Assembly: GCF_001436735.1 (NCBI RefSeq)
Contig: NZ_AYZE01000008.1
Span: 1 to 64,000 of the forward strand
Source: Liquorilactobacillus cacaonum DSM 21116
Lineage (GTDB): Bacteria; Bacillota; Bacilli; Lactobacillales; Lactobacillaceae
DNA: 64,000 nucleotides
Direction of reading: 5' to 3'
Made by a program: the position numbers and the translations under genes. Shown one piece after another: positions 48,419-57,295 of the stretch. Each line of letters opens with the position of its first letter. Position 1 is the stretch's first letter. Under the pieces are notes generated by a model. That model had not been told where the DNA came from, did no database searches, and saw only the letters and a list, made by a program, of their open reading frames with translations.

Positions 48419-49741
48419 TTAATTTCTTTTTTTGGGTATGAAAAACCCAATTATTAACCAAATAAATACAATATACGGAAATATATTCATTGGCCACGTT
48501 GGTATTGGCCAGAGATTACTATAAATTGGAAAAATCATTATTAAAATTGCAATTACTGGAGCACATAACATCAGAAAATTTTTCTTGCCTTTTTTCCAAA
48601 AGAATGCAATTGCTCCAACACTAACAAGAACATATACCAACAACAAAGCAATTACACCAATTGTACCAAGGTAATTATAATAATCACCTGCACTTACACC
48701 AAAACCAATTCCAATAATTGCATAAAAAATTAGCGACAAAATTGTTATCAAGTCTAACGCATGTGTTGGTGTCTTCTTATCTCCTTTTAAATCGCTACTC
48801 CAAGTAAACAAATAACCTTCTTTGGATAATGCTTGTATCATAAAGGCACCTGCATTTAAAGCTCCAAAATAACAAGCAAAATAACTCGTAATTGACGCAA
48901 AGTCAATAAAAACTGCCATCCAAGTACCAACATACTTAACGGATAAATAATTTAAAGGTGCTGCAGAATTTTGCATTTTCGCAATATTAGCAGTCCCAAA
49001 CCCTATAATTTCTGTATAGCTAACAATAAAATAAAAAACCATAGCGAATATAACTGAGCCAAAAATTGCTACTGTAATTGCTTTAGCCGGGCTTTTAGCT
49101 CTTGGGGCAATTGTTGCCGAGCCTTCAAAACCTGCAAATGACATAAGCGCAAAAATCATTCCTGCACCAATTCCAGAAAATGTTCCGTTCGCTGGATTTA
49201 AAGGCTTCGTGGTAATCCCAGCATCACCTCCGTGAATTAAAATTGCAAAGGTCAATACAATAAGCGCACCAACTGCAAATAATTCAAGAACAATAGCAAA
49301 CTTTGTTGAGAATTCAATTCCAAGGTGACTCAAAGCACCACCTATTAATAAAACTGCAATCACATACAAAGGTACAGGCAAAGAAATATCAAAATGTTTG
49401 AAAAAGACATTTAGAAAATTACCTACTACTGCTGAGCTGCTAAATGCAAATGTTACATATGTCAGAATTAATAACCATCCTGAAATGAATCCGGTTTTTT
49501 CTCCTAGAGCTTTTGTGTTATATGCATAGACAGAACCTTCTCCTTCAACATTTCTGCCCATCATGACAAAAGAAATACCTACAAATAATATACCCACTCC
49601 AGCCATTAAGAAGCCTAACGGAGCTACCACTCCAGAACTAGCAACAGCACCTGCTGTATTAAATGCCATAGCTCCAGTTGGTGCAAGTAAAGCAACTGAA
49701 AGTCCCAAAACTTCCACTAATGATAATTTTTTATTCTTCAT
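48419..49741 (-). CDS. APC superfamily amino acid/amine permease
   Basis: A 440-residue transporter with about twelve transmembrane helices. The first helix carries the APC motif SVALLAPTGAMAFNTAG and helix 6 FALMSFAGFEGSATIAPRA. It is last in a four-gene operon with a gamma-glutamyl-amide hydrolase, a glutamylamine-synthetase-like enzyme and an amidohydrolase. That suggests uptake of an amine or polyamine, or exchange of an amino acid; the substrate is inferred, not shown. Confidence 0.88.
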   Translation of the reverse strand: MKNKKLSLVEVLGLSVALLAPTGAMAFNTAGAVASSGVVAPLGFLMAGVGILFVGISFVMMGRNVEGEGSVYAYNTKALGEKTGFISGWLLILTYVTFAFSSSAVVGNFLNVFFKHFDISLPVPLYVIAVLLIGGALSHLGIEFSTKFAIVLELFAVGALIVLTFAILIHGGDAGITTKPLNPANGTFSGIGAGMIFALMSFAGFEGSATIAPRAKSPAKAITVAIFGSVIFAMVFYFIVSYTEIIGFGTANIAKMQNSAAPLNYLSVKYVGTWMAVFIDFASITSYFACYFGALNAGAFMIQALSKEGYLFTWSSDLKGDKKTPTHALDLITILSLIFYAIIGIGFGVSAGDYYNYLGTIGVIALLLVYVLVSVGAIAFFWKKGKKNFLMLCAPVIAILIMIFPIYSNLWPIPTWPMNIFPYIVFIWLIIGFFIPKKRN

Positions 49742-49748
49742 TTGTTCT

Positions 49749-50864
49749 CTAAATTCTCTCTTTCAAATATATATTAGTACTCGTCTGATAACAGATCATC
49801 CTAATCCACTCTTCTTTTTTCTCTCTAGCAATTTCTAATCCGGTAAAATGATTAAGTAGCGCATTTTTAAATTTCCTAGCTGCAACACCATACATTTCAG
49901 GATAAGTACTAGCATCTGAAGCAAATAAATAACGTGAGTATGGTGCTAACTCTAAAGCTTCATCTAATACTCGCTCGACTGAAGTTGGTCCCAATGGATT
50001 TATTAATGATGTATCAAAATATAAATTAGGAAAAACACTAGCTAGATATCCAGCTTCACGATGGTATGGATAACAATGAAGTAAAACAACAATTAATCCT
50101 TCCATACTCCACCTATTTAGAAATACCCGCATTAACAACGGATTTCCTTCAAACATATCTGTATCAGCATCTCCATAGCCCACATGAAATTGCAAAGGCA
50201 TTTTTTGTTTAGCTAATATTGGTGCCAAATTCCAAAGAATGAAACAAATGATTGTCGGATTAGTTAGTCGAGTATTACCAGATTTTTTCCATGCATCAAA
50301 TTCTTTTTTTGCTTCTGCTTCCCCAACTTTTTTTAACCTCAAACCAAACCGATATGCCGCAATTGACTTAAATCCTACATATCCATTTTGACTAGCCTGT
50401 TCAACATCTGATTTTAATGCTTCCCACCATTGTTCAAAACTACTCTTCTTTTCCATCCAGCTTTCAGCATGGGTTTCAATTCGATAAATTTTTCGAATCA
50501 GAACTCCCGTCAATTCTTCAGTTTCAGAATCACTCGTAATTGGATTTTTCGGAACAAATCCTGTATCAATTAGCAACATCTGATAATTATAATACTTAAA
50601 AATTGACTGGTTATACTCTTTGTATTCTTCTCCATTTAAATCTCGCAAGTAATCTTGGTCATTTCCTTTATAAAAATGTTTTGCTTCATCTTTGAATTCT
50701 AACCAAGCCATCCGATTTTTTGTGTCCTCTAGCGGATAATCATTATCAGCTTCCGTTGAAACCTGAGCCAATCTTTTTTCCCTATTTGTGGCATCAGCAC
50801 TTATTAGATAGTGACAATGATGATCTAATAATGGCATTGACTTAATAAATTCTGATAGATTCAT
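49749..50864 (-). CDS. Amidohydrolase_2 family metal-dependent hydrolase (FluG N-terminal type)
   Basis: A 371-residue TIM-barrel amidohydrolase. Metal-binding residues are visible: LLDHHCHYL near 15, QFHVGYGD near 220, LLHCYPYHREAG near 255 and an Asp in FASDAS near 315. The same domain is fused in front of a glutamine-synthetase domain in fungal FluG and plant NodGS; here it is a separate gene eight bases after a GS-like gene. It may hydrolyse a gamma-glutamyl-amide or a related amide. AGGAGG precedes the ATG. Confidence 0.82.
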   Translation of the reverse strand: MNLSEFIKSMPLLDHHCHYLISADATNREKRLAQVSTEADNDYPLEDTKNRMAWLEFKDEAKHFYKGNDQDYLRDLNGEEYKEYNQSIFKYYNYQMLLIDTGFVPKNPITSDSETEELTGVLIRKIYRIETHAESWMEKKSSFEQWWEALKSDVEQASQNGYVGFKSIAAYRFGLRLKKVGEAEAKKEFDAWKKSGNTRLTNPTIICFILWNLAPILAKQKMPLQFHVGYGDADTDMFEGNPLLMRVFLNRWSMEGLIVVLLHCYPYHREAGYLASVFPNLYFDTSLINPLGPTSVERVLDEALELAPYSRYLFASDASTYPEMYGVAARKFKNALLNHFTGLEIAREKKEEWIRMICYQTSTNIYLKERI

Positions 50865-50872
50865 TTTTCCTC

Positions 50873-52228
50873 CTAATACATATCGCGGTAAATCATTGCG
50901 ATTTCTTCAGCTGTTTTTTTACTAAAATAATCCACATCAGCTTGTTTAACTTTACTATAGACTTCAATTCCTAAATCTGAAAAAGCATTTATCATTACTG
51001 AATCATTTTTAAGAGCCTGTAATGCCTCAGATAAATTCAATGGTAAACGTGCTATCTTCTTTTTCATAATTTGCTTTTCAGTCAACGTTTCAGGTTGCAC
51101 ATCAACCTCTGCTGGTGGCATTATTTTTTTAATTATTCCATCTAATCCTGCACTCAAAATTCCAGCAAATGCCATATAAGGATTGGCAGTCGCATCACTT
51201 GCCTTTAATTCAATATTCATTGAGTTTTTCCTATCTCCTGCAAATGTCGATGGTATTCTAACTGCAGCTTCTCTATTATCTTTCCCAAATATTGCATAAG
51301 CTGAACTCCAATGCCCCGGTTGTAACCTTTGATAAGAGTTAACACTTGGACAGGTCAAGGCTAATAACGAATTCATATGTTTCAATATTCCTCCAACAAA
51401 ATAATATCCAATTTTGCTTAATTCTAATTTATCTTGTTGATCATAAAAAACATTTACTCCATTTTTCCATAAGGATAGATGTACATGTGCCCCGTTAGAT
51501 GCTGTTTCTAAATTAGGCTTCGGTGCAAATGTTGCATACAAATTATTATCTGCAAAAAATTTCTTTACCACTCTTTTTAACAATATTTCATTGTCACCTG
51601 CAGTTAGTGGATCAGTTGGCGAAATTGGTAGTTCATGTTGTCCTGCCCCAGCCTCTGGATAATATTCAACAGGATTAATTCCAACATTACGAAGATTCTT
51701 AATAAGACTTGGTAGATATCTATACAGATTGTCCATTGCTTCCGTTGAAAAACAGATTTCAGGATTATAAGGCTCTAATTCACCCGTTTCCGCTTGTTGA
51801 TACAAAATAAATTCATTTTCATATGTCATTTTAATTTCGTAACCCATTTTACTATATTCATTAACAATCTTTTGCAATGCTACACGCGGATCAAAATCCA
51901 ATCTATTATTATCTTGATCATAGTAATTACACATCAACGTTGCTACAGTTGGTGCATATGGCAAAATTCTCAATGACTTTAAATCCGGAATTAGTCTGTA
52001 TTCTCCAACTGCATTCATTCCGTAAACTGAAACAATTTCATCACGCATTGTGGAAGCGGGCATTGCCTTTGTAATTCCAATTCCATCTTCCAAGTGATGT
52101 GCAACTTCCGAAAGAAACACTGTCTTCCCTCGCGGTAAACCAGTATAATCAACATAGATAAATTCTAAAAGATCAACGCCCTGTTCTTTTAAGTCATCTA
52201 TTATTTTTTTTTGAGTATCTCCTGTCAT
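50873..52228 (-). CDS. Glutamine synthetase-fold gamma-glutamylamine synthetase-like protein
   Basis: A 451-residue GS-fold ligase. Hallmarks include FIYVDYTGLPRGKTVFLSEV near 22, a Glu-rich ENEFILY strand near 150, GAGQHELPI near 205, NGAHVHLSLW near 265 and QPGHWSSAYAIFG near 315. The overall pattern resembles PuuA/GlnA3-type enzymes that join glutamate to an amine using ATP, rather than ammonia-assimilating GlnA. Operon partners (PuuD-like hydrolase, amidohydrolase, permease) support this. The ATG at 52228 follows AGAGG; an upstream GTG at 52252 lies within the puuD stop region. Confidence 0.82.
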   Translation of the reverse strand: MTGDTQKKIIDDLKEQGVDLLEFIYVDYTGLPRGKTVFLSEVAHHLEDGIGITKAMPASTMRDEIVSVYGMNAVGEYRLIPDLKSLRILPYAPTVATLMCNYYDQDNNRLDFDPRVALQKIVNEYSKMGYEIKMTYENEFILYQQAETGELEPYNPEICFSTEAMDNLYRYLPSLIKNLRNVGINPVEYYPEAGAGQHELPISPTDPLTAGDNEILLKRVVKKFFADNNLYATFAPKPNLETASNGAHVHLSLWKNGVNVFYDQQDKLELSKIGYYFVGGILKHMNSLLALTCPSVNSYQRLQPGHWSSAYAIFGKDNREAAVRIPSTFAGDRKNSMNIELKASDATANPYMAFAGILSAGLDGIIKKIMPPAEVDVQPETLTEKQIMKKKIARLPLNLSEALQALKNDSVMINAFSDLGIEVYSKVKQADVDYFSKKTAEEIAMIYRDMY

Positions 52229-52238
52229 TTTTTGGCCT

Positions 52239-52982
52239 CTATTTTTTTTCACTTGAACGTTCTACAAAATCTGTAAACAACTTAAATTGTTCTTTATCAT
52301 TTTGCCAAAGATTTTCCGGATGCCACTGTACTGCTAAAATTTGATTGCTGTCTTCAGACTCAACCGCCTCAACTACTCCGTCTGGTGAAGTTGCCGCAAC
52401 AATCAATCCTTCAGCAACCTGCTTAATAGCTTGATGATGCCTTGAATTTACCAATGCTTTTTCACCCAACAAATCAAATAAATTACTATTTTGTTCAATC
52501 TTTATATGATGAGTTTTAAAATGCCCAAGTGTTGCTTGTGCATGTTGTATTTTGACATTTGGGTTTTGTGAAATCAAGTCTTGGTACAATGTTCCACCTA
52601 ATGCAACATTTAAGACCTGAATCCCACGACAAATCCCCAAAATTGGTTTTTGAACTTTAATTGCTTCCTGTATTAATGCTATTTCAAATTCATCTTTTAT
52701 TCCAAGAGTCATTCCAATTTCTGGAATAGGTTCCTCGTTATAAAAAAGTGGATCAACATCAGGCCCTCCAGGAATCATCAACCCATCAATCATTTCAATT
52801 ATTCCTTTTATATCATTTTTAACATCTCCAAACTTTTCAGGAAAAGGTAAAATAATAGGTATTCCACCTGCTGCATAAATTGCCTCTTTTACATCATGTG
52901 GCGCGTATGCCAAATAATCTCCAGGCATACGTGGGTTAGTCTCAATTAATTGATCACTTGGTATTCCAATAATTGGTTTCAT
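52239..52982 (-). CDS. Gamma-glutamyl-GABA hydrolase-like class I amidotransferase (PuuD type)
   Basis: A 247-residue protein of the glutamine amidotransferase-like peptidase C26 group. The nucleophile Cys is near 118 (ILGICRGIQVLN) and the His/Glu of the triad near 221/223 (VQWHPENLW). PuuD releases glutamate from gamma-glutamyl-GABA. The loop MIPGGPDVDPLFYNEEP also fits. It is first in the operon and overlaps the upstream end of the GS-like gene region by a few bases only if the longer GS start is used. Confidence 0.85.
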   Translation of the reverse strand: MKPIIGIPSDQLIETNPRMPGDYLAYAPHDVKEAIYAAGGIPIILPFPEKFGDVKNDIKGIIEMIDGLMIPGGPDVDPLFYNEEPIPEIGMTLGIKDEFEIALIQEAIKVQKPILGICRGIQVLNVALGGTLYQDLISQNPNVKIQHAQATLGHFKTHHIKIEQNSNLFDLLGEKALVNSRHHQAIKQVAEGLIVAATSPDGVVEAVESEDSNQILAVQWHPENLWQNDKEQFKLFTDFVERSSEKK

Positions 52983-53023
52983 AAATGGTGTCGTCCTTTC
53001 TTCAAATAGGTGGTACTTTACAT

Positions 53024-53052
53024 ATAATAGTGATTATTCAAACTAATTACAA
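53024..53052 (-). promoter_or_regulatory. Promoter of the gamma-glutamylamine operon
   Basis: Minus strand: TTGTAA (53047-53052), a 17-base spacer and TATTAT (53024-53029), about 40 bases from the puuD-like start. No cognate regulator gene is adjacent. Confidence 0.6.
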
Positions 53053-53072
53053 CTAACATTTGCGTATAAAAA

Positions 53073-53108
53073 AAATCCATACTATAAATAACATTTTAGT
53101 ACGGATTT
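53073..53108 (-). terminator. Intrinsic terminator of the pyruvate oxidase unit
   Basis: A 12-bp stem with one G-T pair (53073-53084 with 53097-53108) and a 12-base loop are followed by T residues on the minus strand. Confidence 0.8.
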
Positions 53109-53185
53109 CTTTATTAATTACAGATAAGACAATCTTTGAAAATTAACTAGCAAAGTTTATCACGCTTTCACTCTCAATGATTACT

Positions 53186-53392
53186 TTACAAAACATTATA
53201 ATAGTTAAACAAATCAATAATTGTTTTCCCATGAAAATCATTTAGACTTTTCCCATCTAATAATACTTTATTAATTTCATAATAATCTTGTAAATCAGGT
53301 ACTTCTAATTGTTGTCGTGCTACAAATTGATCAGGTGAATCATATTCTATGTTCTCTTCAATTCCTTGATTAAGATACTTAATAACTAGCAC
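53186..53392 (-). CDS. Small DUF4649-like protein
   Basis: A 68-residue acidic protein, similar in length and pattern to DUF4649 proteins of streptococci (an N-terminal VIKYLNQG strand, a central EVPDLQDYYEINKVLLDG and a C-terminal TIIDLFNYYN). Function is unknown. I choose the GTG at 53392: AAAGGAG is nine bases upstream, while the ATG at 53401 lies on top of that site. It follows the pyruvate oxidase gene by about 28 bases and precedes a terminator, so it is likely co-transcribed. Confidence 0.6.
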   Translation of the reverse strand: MLVIKYLNQGIEENIEYDSPDQFVARQQLEVPDLQDYYEINKVLLDGKSLNDFHGKTIIDLFNYYNVL

Positions 53393-53420
53393 TACAAACA
53401 TCTCCTTTTTTTACAAAAAT

Positions 53421-55169
53421 TTAGAGTGATTCTAAAATATTTGATAAAGCAGGTTGTAAATCCTCACCAATATCATATTGCTTTCTATAATTCTCGACCA
53501 TTTCTTTACCAAAAATGTTCTCGTCAACTGTAACAAAACTTGTATCAATTGGATCAACATTTTTAATTTTTGCATCTAAAACAATTGGCTTTGTATTTCC
53601 ATTTTCTTGTAAATTCTTAATTTTTTCCATTGCTTCTTTTAGTTCTACTAAATTGGTTGCTGTAAAACCAATTGCACCCATATCTTCAGCCATATGTGCC
53701 CAATTTGCTCCCAATAAGTCAATCCCATAGAGCGCTTGATTTGCCATTAACTTTTCATGCTGGATAAAACCAAATGCTTTGTTTTCAAGAATCACATTAA
53801 CAACTGGCAAATTGTATTTTACTTCTGTCAATAAATCAGGCATTACCATCGCATAACCACCATCACCTGAAATTGTCCAGACATCACGATCAGGATAACT
53901 CAACTTCCCAGCAAGCCCAGCTGGCAATCCAAATCCCATTGTTCCATACCATGCTGACATTGAGAATCTTTGATGCTTGTCAAATGGTAATTGACGAATT
54001 GCCCATTCAGTATTATTACCAACATCAAGTCCAAAAATAGCATCATCACTAGCATTATCTTTGATTGCACGCATTACTCCTTCAGCACTCAATCCTGCTT
54101 TATCATCATCAGCCAGATTATCAAGCCATGTATCCCAATTACGTTTGTTTATTTGTGCTGCTTCAAGAAATGGACGATTTTCAACTGAAAAATCTGCCTT
54201 TAATAACTCTTCTAAAAATAATTTTGCATCGGACAAAACTGTAACATCTGCGTCTCTTTGCTTACCTAAATCTGCTAAATTATTGTTAACCTGCACAAAT
54301 TTTGCAGTTTCAGGTAAGTATCTTGCAAATGGGAAGTTTGTACCTACAAAAAGAACCAAGTCAGTCATTAATCCTGCCTCAAATGCAGGCTTTGTCCCCA
54401 AACGTCCCCATGAGCCCATAAAGTTAGCATGGTTAGTTGGCATTACTCCTGTCGATGGAGCTGTCGATATTACTGGTAATCCAAATTTTTCTGAAACTGC
54501 AACGATTTCTTTACGGGCACCATATGCACCTTTTCCGACCCATAAGATTGGATTTTTTGCATTTTTTAATTCATTTAAAACTGTTGTAATATCATCTTTT
54601 TTTGGTGCAATCTGACTCATAACTGCCTTAAGTGGCTTAGTTTTGAATCCTGTAAATTCGATTTCTTGTCCAGACAAATCATCCGGAATAATCACAACTG
54701 AAACTGAACTTGTTGCATATGCTGAACGAATTGCTTCATCAATTACATATGGAATTTGTTCAGCATTAACAACTTGTTTATGAAATTGTGCAACATCAAC
54801 AAACATCGGATCTTGATTCATTTCCTGAAAGAAATTAGTGTTCATTATTCCAGTTGCAGATTGCCCAACAATCGCCAAAACAGGTACATGATCCATCTTC
54901 GCATCATACAAACCATTTAGTAAATGTACTGCACCAGGTCCTGCTGACCCAAAACTCACACCAATTTTTCCTGTTAGCTTTGCATCTGCTGCTGCTGCTA
55001 AAGCTCCAACTTCTTCATGTCTAACCTGAATATATTTTAAATTTTCCTTTTCTTGATATAAGCCATCAACCGTGTTATTAATTGAATCTGCTGTGATACC
55101 ATAGATATGATCAACGTCCCAATCAAGTAATACTTTTGCCAAAGCTTGTCCTGCCATCATTTTTGTCAT
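53421..55169 (-). CDS. Pyruvate oxidase (thiamine diphosphate- and FAD-dependent)
   Basis: A 582-residue enzyme of the POX/SpxB family, converting pyruvate, phosphate and oxygen to acetyl phosphate, CO2 and hydrogen peroxide. The Glu that activates TPP is in VRHEEVGALAA near 50, the TPP motif GDGGYAMVMPDLL with its NVILEN end near 435-460, and AVHLLNGLYDAKMDHVPVLA near 80 is typical of pyruvate oxidases. I use the ATG at 55169 behind GGAGGAAG; the frame reaches 55211. Acetolactate synthase is the main alternative but the pattern favours POX. Confidence 0.88.
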   Translation of the reverse strand: MTKMMAGQALAKVLLDWDVDHIYGITADSINNTVDGLYQEKENLKYIQVRHEEVGALAAAADAKLTGKIGVSFGSAGPGAVHLLNGLYDAKMDHVPVLAIVGQSATGIMNTNFFQEMNQDPMFVDVAQFHKQVVNAEQIPYVIDEAIRSAYATSSVSVVIIPDDLSGQEIEFTGFKTKPLKAVMSQIAPKKDDITTVLNELKNAKNPILWVGKGAYGARKEIVAVSEKFGLPVISTAPSTGVMPTNHANFMGSWGRLGTKPAFEAGLMTDLVLFVGTNFPFARYLPETAKFVQVNNNLADLGKQRDADVTVLSDAKLFLEELLKADFSVENRPFLEAAQINKRNWDTWLDNLADDDKAGLSAEGVMRAIKDNASDDAIFGLDVGNNTEWAIRQLPFDKHQRFSMSAWYGTMGFGLPAGLAGKLSYPDRDVWTISGDGGYAMVMPDLLTEVKYNLPVVNVILENKAFGFIQHEKLMANQALYGIDLLGANWAHMAEDMGAIGFTATNLVELKEAMEKIKNLQENGNTKPIVLDAKIKNVDPIDTSFVTVDENIFGKEMVENYRKQYDIGEDLQPALSNILESL

Positions 55170-55237
55170 AGTTACTTCCTCCAAGGATTTATGATTTATT
55201 TTTTGTCTCAATTGTTACTTTTTTTATTACAAGAACT

Positions 55238-55266
55238 ACTTTATCACTTCTTTTTTCACTTTGCAA
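55238..55266 (-). promoter_or_regulatory. Pyruvate oxidase promoter
   Basis: Minus strand: TTGCAA (55261-55266), 17-base spacer, TAAAGT (55238-55243) with a TGA just before it. A small inverted repeat GCTAA-TTAG-TTAGC (55305-55318) about 40 bases further up could be an operator; this last point is weak. Confidence 0.6.
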
Positions 55267-55450
55267 TAGTAAGTTTATTTTTTTTGTTATGCTGATTTTT
55301 TTTCGCTAACTAATTAGCATTTTAAACAAGGTAAAATCCTATTAAATCAGGCCTTTTTATTTTAAAAATATGATAATCTTTTTTTGCAAAAATTATAATT
55401 AAACTCAAATTCATTTTTTTCAATATCACTTAGCAGCTTTACCATAAAAA

Positions 55451-55485
55451 AAGGATGGATCAAAGTTAAACTTTGACCCACCATC
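55451..55485 (-). terminator. Intrinsic terminator of the BmrCD-like operon
   Basis: An imperfect hairpin centred on CAAAG/CTTTG (55461-55465 with 55471-55475), extended by GATGG/CCATC flanks, is followed by a run of seven T residues on the minus strand. Confidence 0.75.
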
Positions 55486-55504
55486 GCTAATTATTTCGTA
55501 TAAA

Positions 55505-57295
55505 TTAATTATTCAAACGTTTTTGTGACGTTTGCAACTGATACATTTCGTAATATTTTCCTTTCTTTTCCAAAAGTTCATCATGCGTCCCTCTTTCAAT
55601 TATTTTTCCTTCGTCTAACACTAATATTTGATCTGCATCACGAATCGTCGACAATCTATGGGCAATAACAATCGTTGTCCTCCCTGCTCTCATTTTTTCT
55701 AAACCTTCTTGAATAAGTAATTCAGTTTGAGTATCGATATTTGCAGTTGCTTCATCCAATACTAAAATTTTAGGATTCCTAACAATTACCCTAGCAAAAG
55801 ACAATAATTGCTTTTCGCCAGCTGAATAGGTTGCCCCACGTTCTATTACCCTTGTATGATACTTACGTGGTAATTTCTCAATAAATTGACTTGCATGTAC
55901 AAATTCTGCTGCTTTTTTTATTTGATCATCAGAAATATTTGTATCAAACATTCGAATATTTGACGCAATATCACCGTAAAATAAAAATGAATCCTGCAAA
56001 ACTAATCCGATTTTTTCACGTAATTCTTTTGTACTATAATTTCGGATATCAGTACCATCAATTTTAACTATACCCTTAGCGAACTCGTAAAATCTCATCA
56101 AAATATTTATGGTTGAACTCTTCCCACTGCCAGTATGCCCGACTAACGCAATGGTTTGTCCTGGCTCAACTACAAAGTTAATATCCTTAAGTACATCTTT
56201 TCCTTCTTCATAAGCAAAGGTTACATTTTCAAATTCGATCTTGCCTTCCACTATTCTTTTTTCTGAATCTTCTTCTTGTTTAGGTGCTAATGTAGCATCG
56301 TCCATGATTCGTAAAATACGGCTCCCAGCTACCATACCATCTTGAAAAACAGTTAAAGAATTCATTACATCAGACATTGGATTAAAAAAGCTCTGAAGGT
56401 ATGATAAAAACGCGTAAATTATCCCAGCTTGAACAAAGTTCGTTGTCCCACTAATTCCGAAAGCTCCCAAAGCTACAACTTCTGAAAGAATAAACAAGAG
56501 CGTTATCACAGGATTAAGGAGTAGTGCATTAACCTTAATCATTGCTACCCTCATATTCAAATAATCACCATTTGTTATTTCAAACTCTCTCAAAATCCGT
56601 TTTTCTTGTCTAAATTGTTGAATGATACTCATCCCAAGTAAATTTTCACTTAGCTTGGCATTAATTTCACTAAGATATTCTCTCATCTGTCGATAAATTT
56701 TTGAACTGTACAGTTGGTAATATACTATCACTGCAACAACTATGGGTAAGAATAGCAAAACAATTAATGCTAATTTTGCGTTAGTAAAATACATTGCCAC
56801 AAAAGCTGAAATACTAGAAAAACTAGCTACTAAAAGGGTTAAAAAAAGCATCCAAAAATCAAATAATGTTTTTGTATCGTTTGTCACTCTAGAAACAATT
56901 GATCCGGCTGGAACTTGGTCAAAATACCTCATTCCTAATCTATGCAATTTGGTGAATAGTTTAACCCTAATTAACTCAAGTGTTCTTTCAGAACCCATAG
57001 CATAACAAAAATTCTGAACAAACTGCGTCAATGCCTTAATAATTGTACCTAAAAAGTAGATACCTGCAAAAAAGAACATGATATTCAATGTAGCATTCTT
57101 GGTAGTAAGAAAATGATCCATATAATACTGAAGTAATTTGGGTAACAAGATATTAATTACACTCAAAACTGCTGCAAAAGAAATTGCAGTAAAAAATTGT
57201 AATTTAAATTTCATTGCAAATGGCAAAAGTCGTTTCAAAACTATAAATTGCTCTTTTAAACTCATACTTTTTGCCCATGCTGACTTTTTCTCCAC
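55505..57295 (-). CDS. ABC exporter subunit, canonical ATPase half (BmrD/YheH-like)
   Basis: A 596-residue half-transporter, six transmembrane helices then an ATPase with Walker A GHTGSGKSS, signature YSAGEKQLLSFARV, Walker B ILVLDEATANID (catalytic Glu present) and switch His in VIAHRLSTI. It starts at a GTG overlapping the TAG stop of the upstream gene (TAGTG), behind a GGAAGGGGG site, so it depends on translation of that partner. Because the partner carries an internal TGA, coupling and dimer formation may be impaired. Confidence 0.9.
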   Translation of the reverse strand: MEKKSAWAKSMSLKEQFIVLKRLLPFAMKFKLQFFTAISFAAVLSVINILLPKLLQYYMDHFLTTKNATLNIMFFFAGIYFLGTIIKALTQFVQNFCYAMGSERTLELIRVKLFTKLHRLGMRYFDQVPAGSIVSRVTNDTKTLFDFWMLFLTLLVASFSSISAFVAMYFTNAKLALIVLLFLPIVVAVIVYYQLYSSKIYRQMREYLSEINAKLSENLLGMSIIQQFRQEKRILREFEITNGDYLNMRVAMIKVNALLLNPVITLLFILSEVVALGAFGISGTTNFVQAGIIYAFLSYLQSFFNPMSDVMNSLTVFQDGMVAGSRILRIMDDATLAPKQEEDSEKRIVEGKIEFENVTFAYEEGKDVLKDINFVVEPGQTIALVGHTGSGKSSTINILMRFYEFAKGIVKIDGTDIRNYSTKELREKIGLVLQDSFLFYGDIASNIRMFDTNISDDQIKKAAEFVHASQFIEKLPRKYHTRVIERGATYSAGEKQLLSFARVIVRNPKILVLDEATANIDTQTELLIQEGLEKMRAGRTTIVIAHRLSTIRDADQILVLDEGKIIERGTHDELLEKKGKYYEMYQLQTSQKRLNN

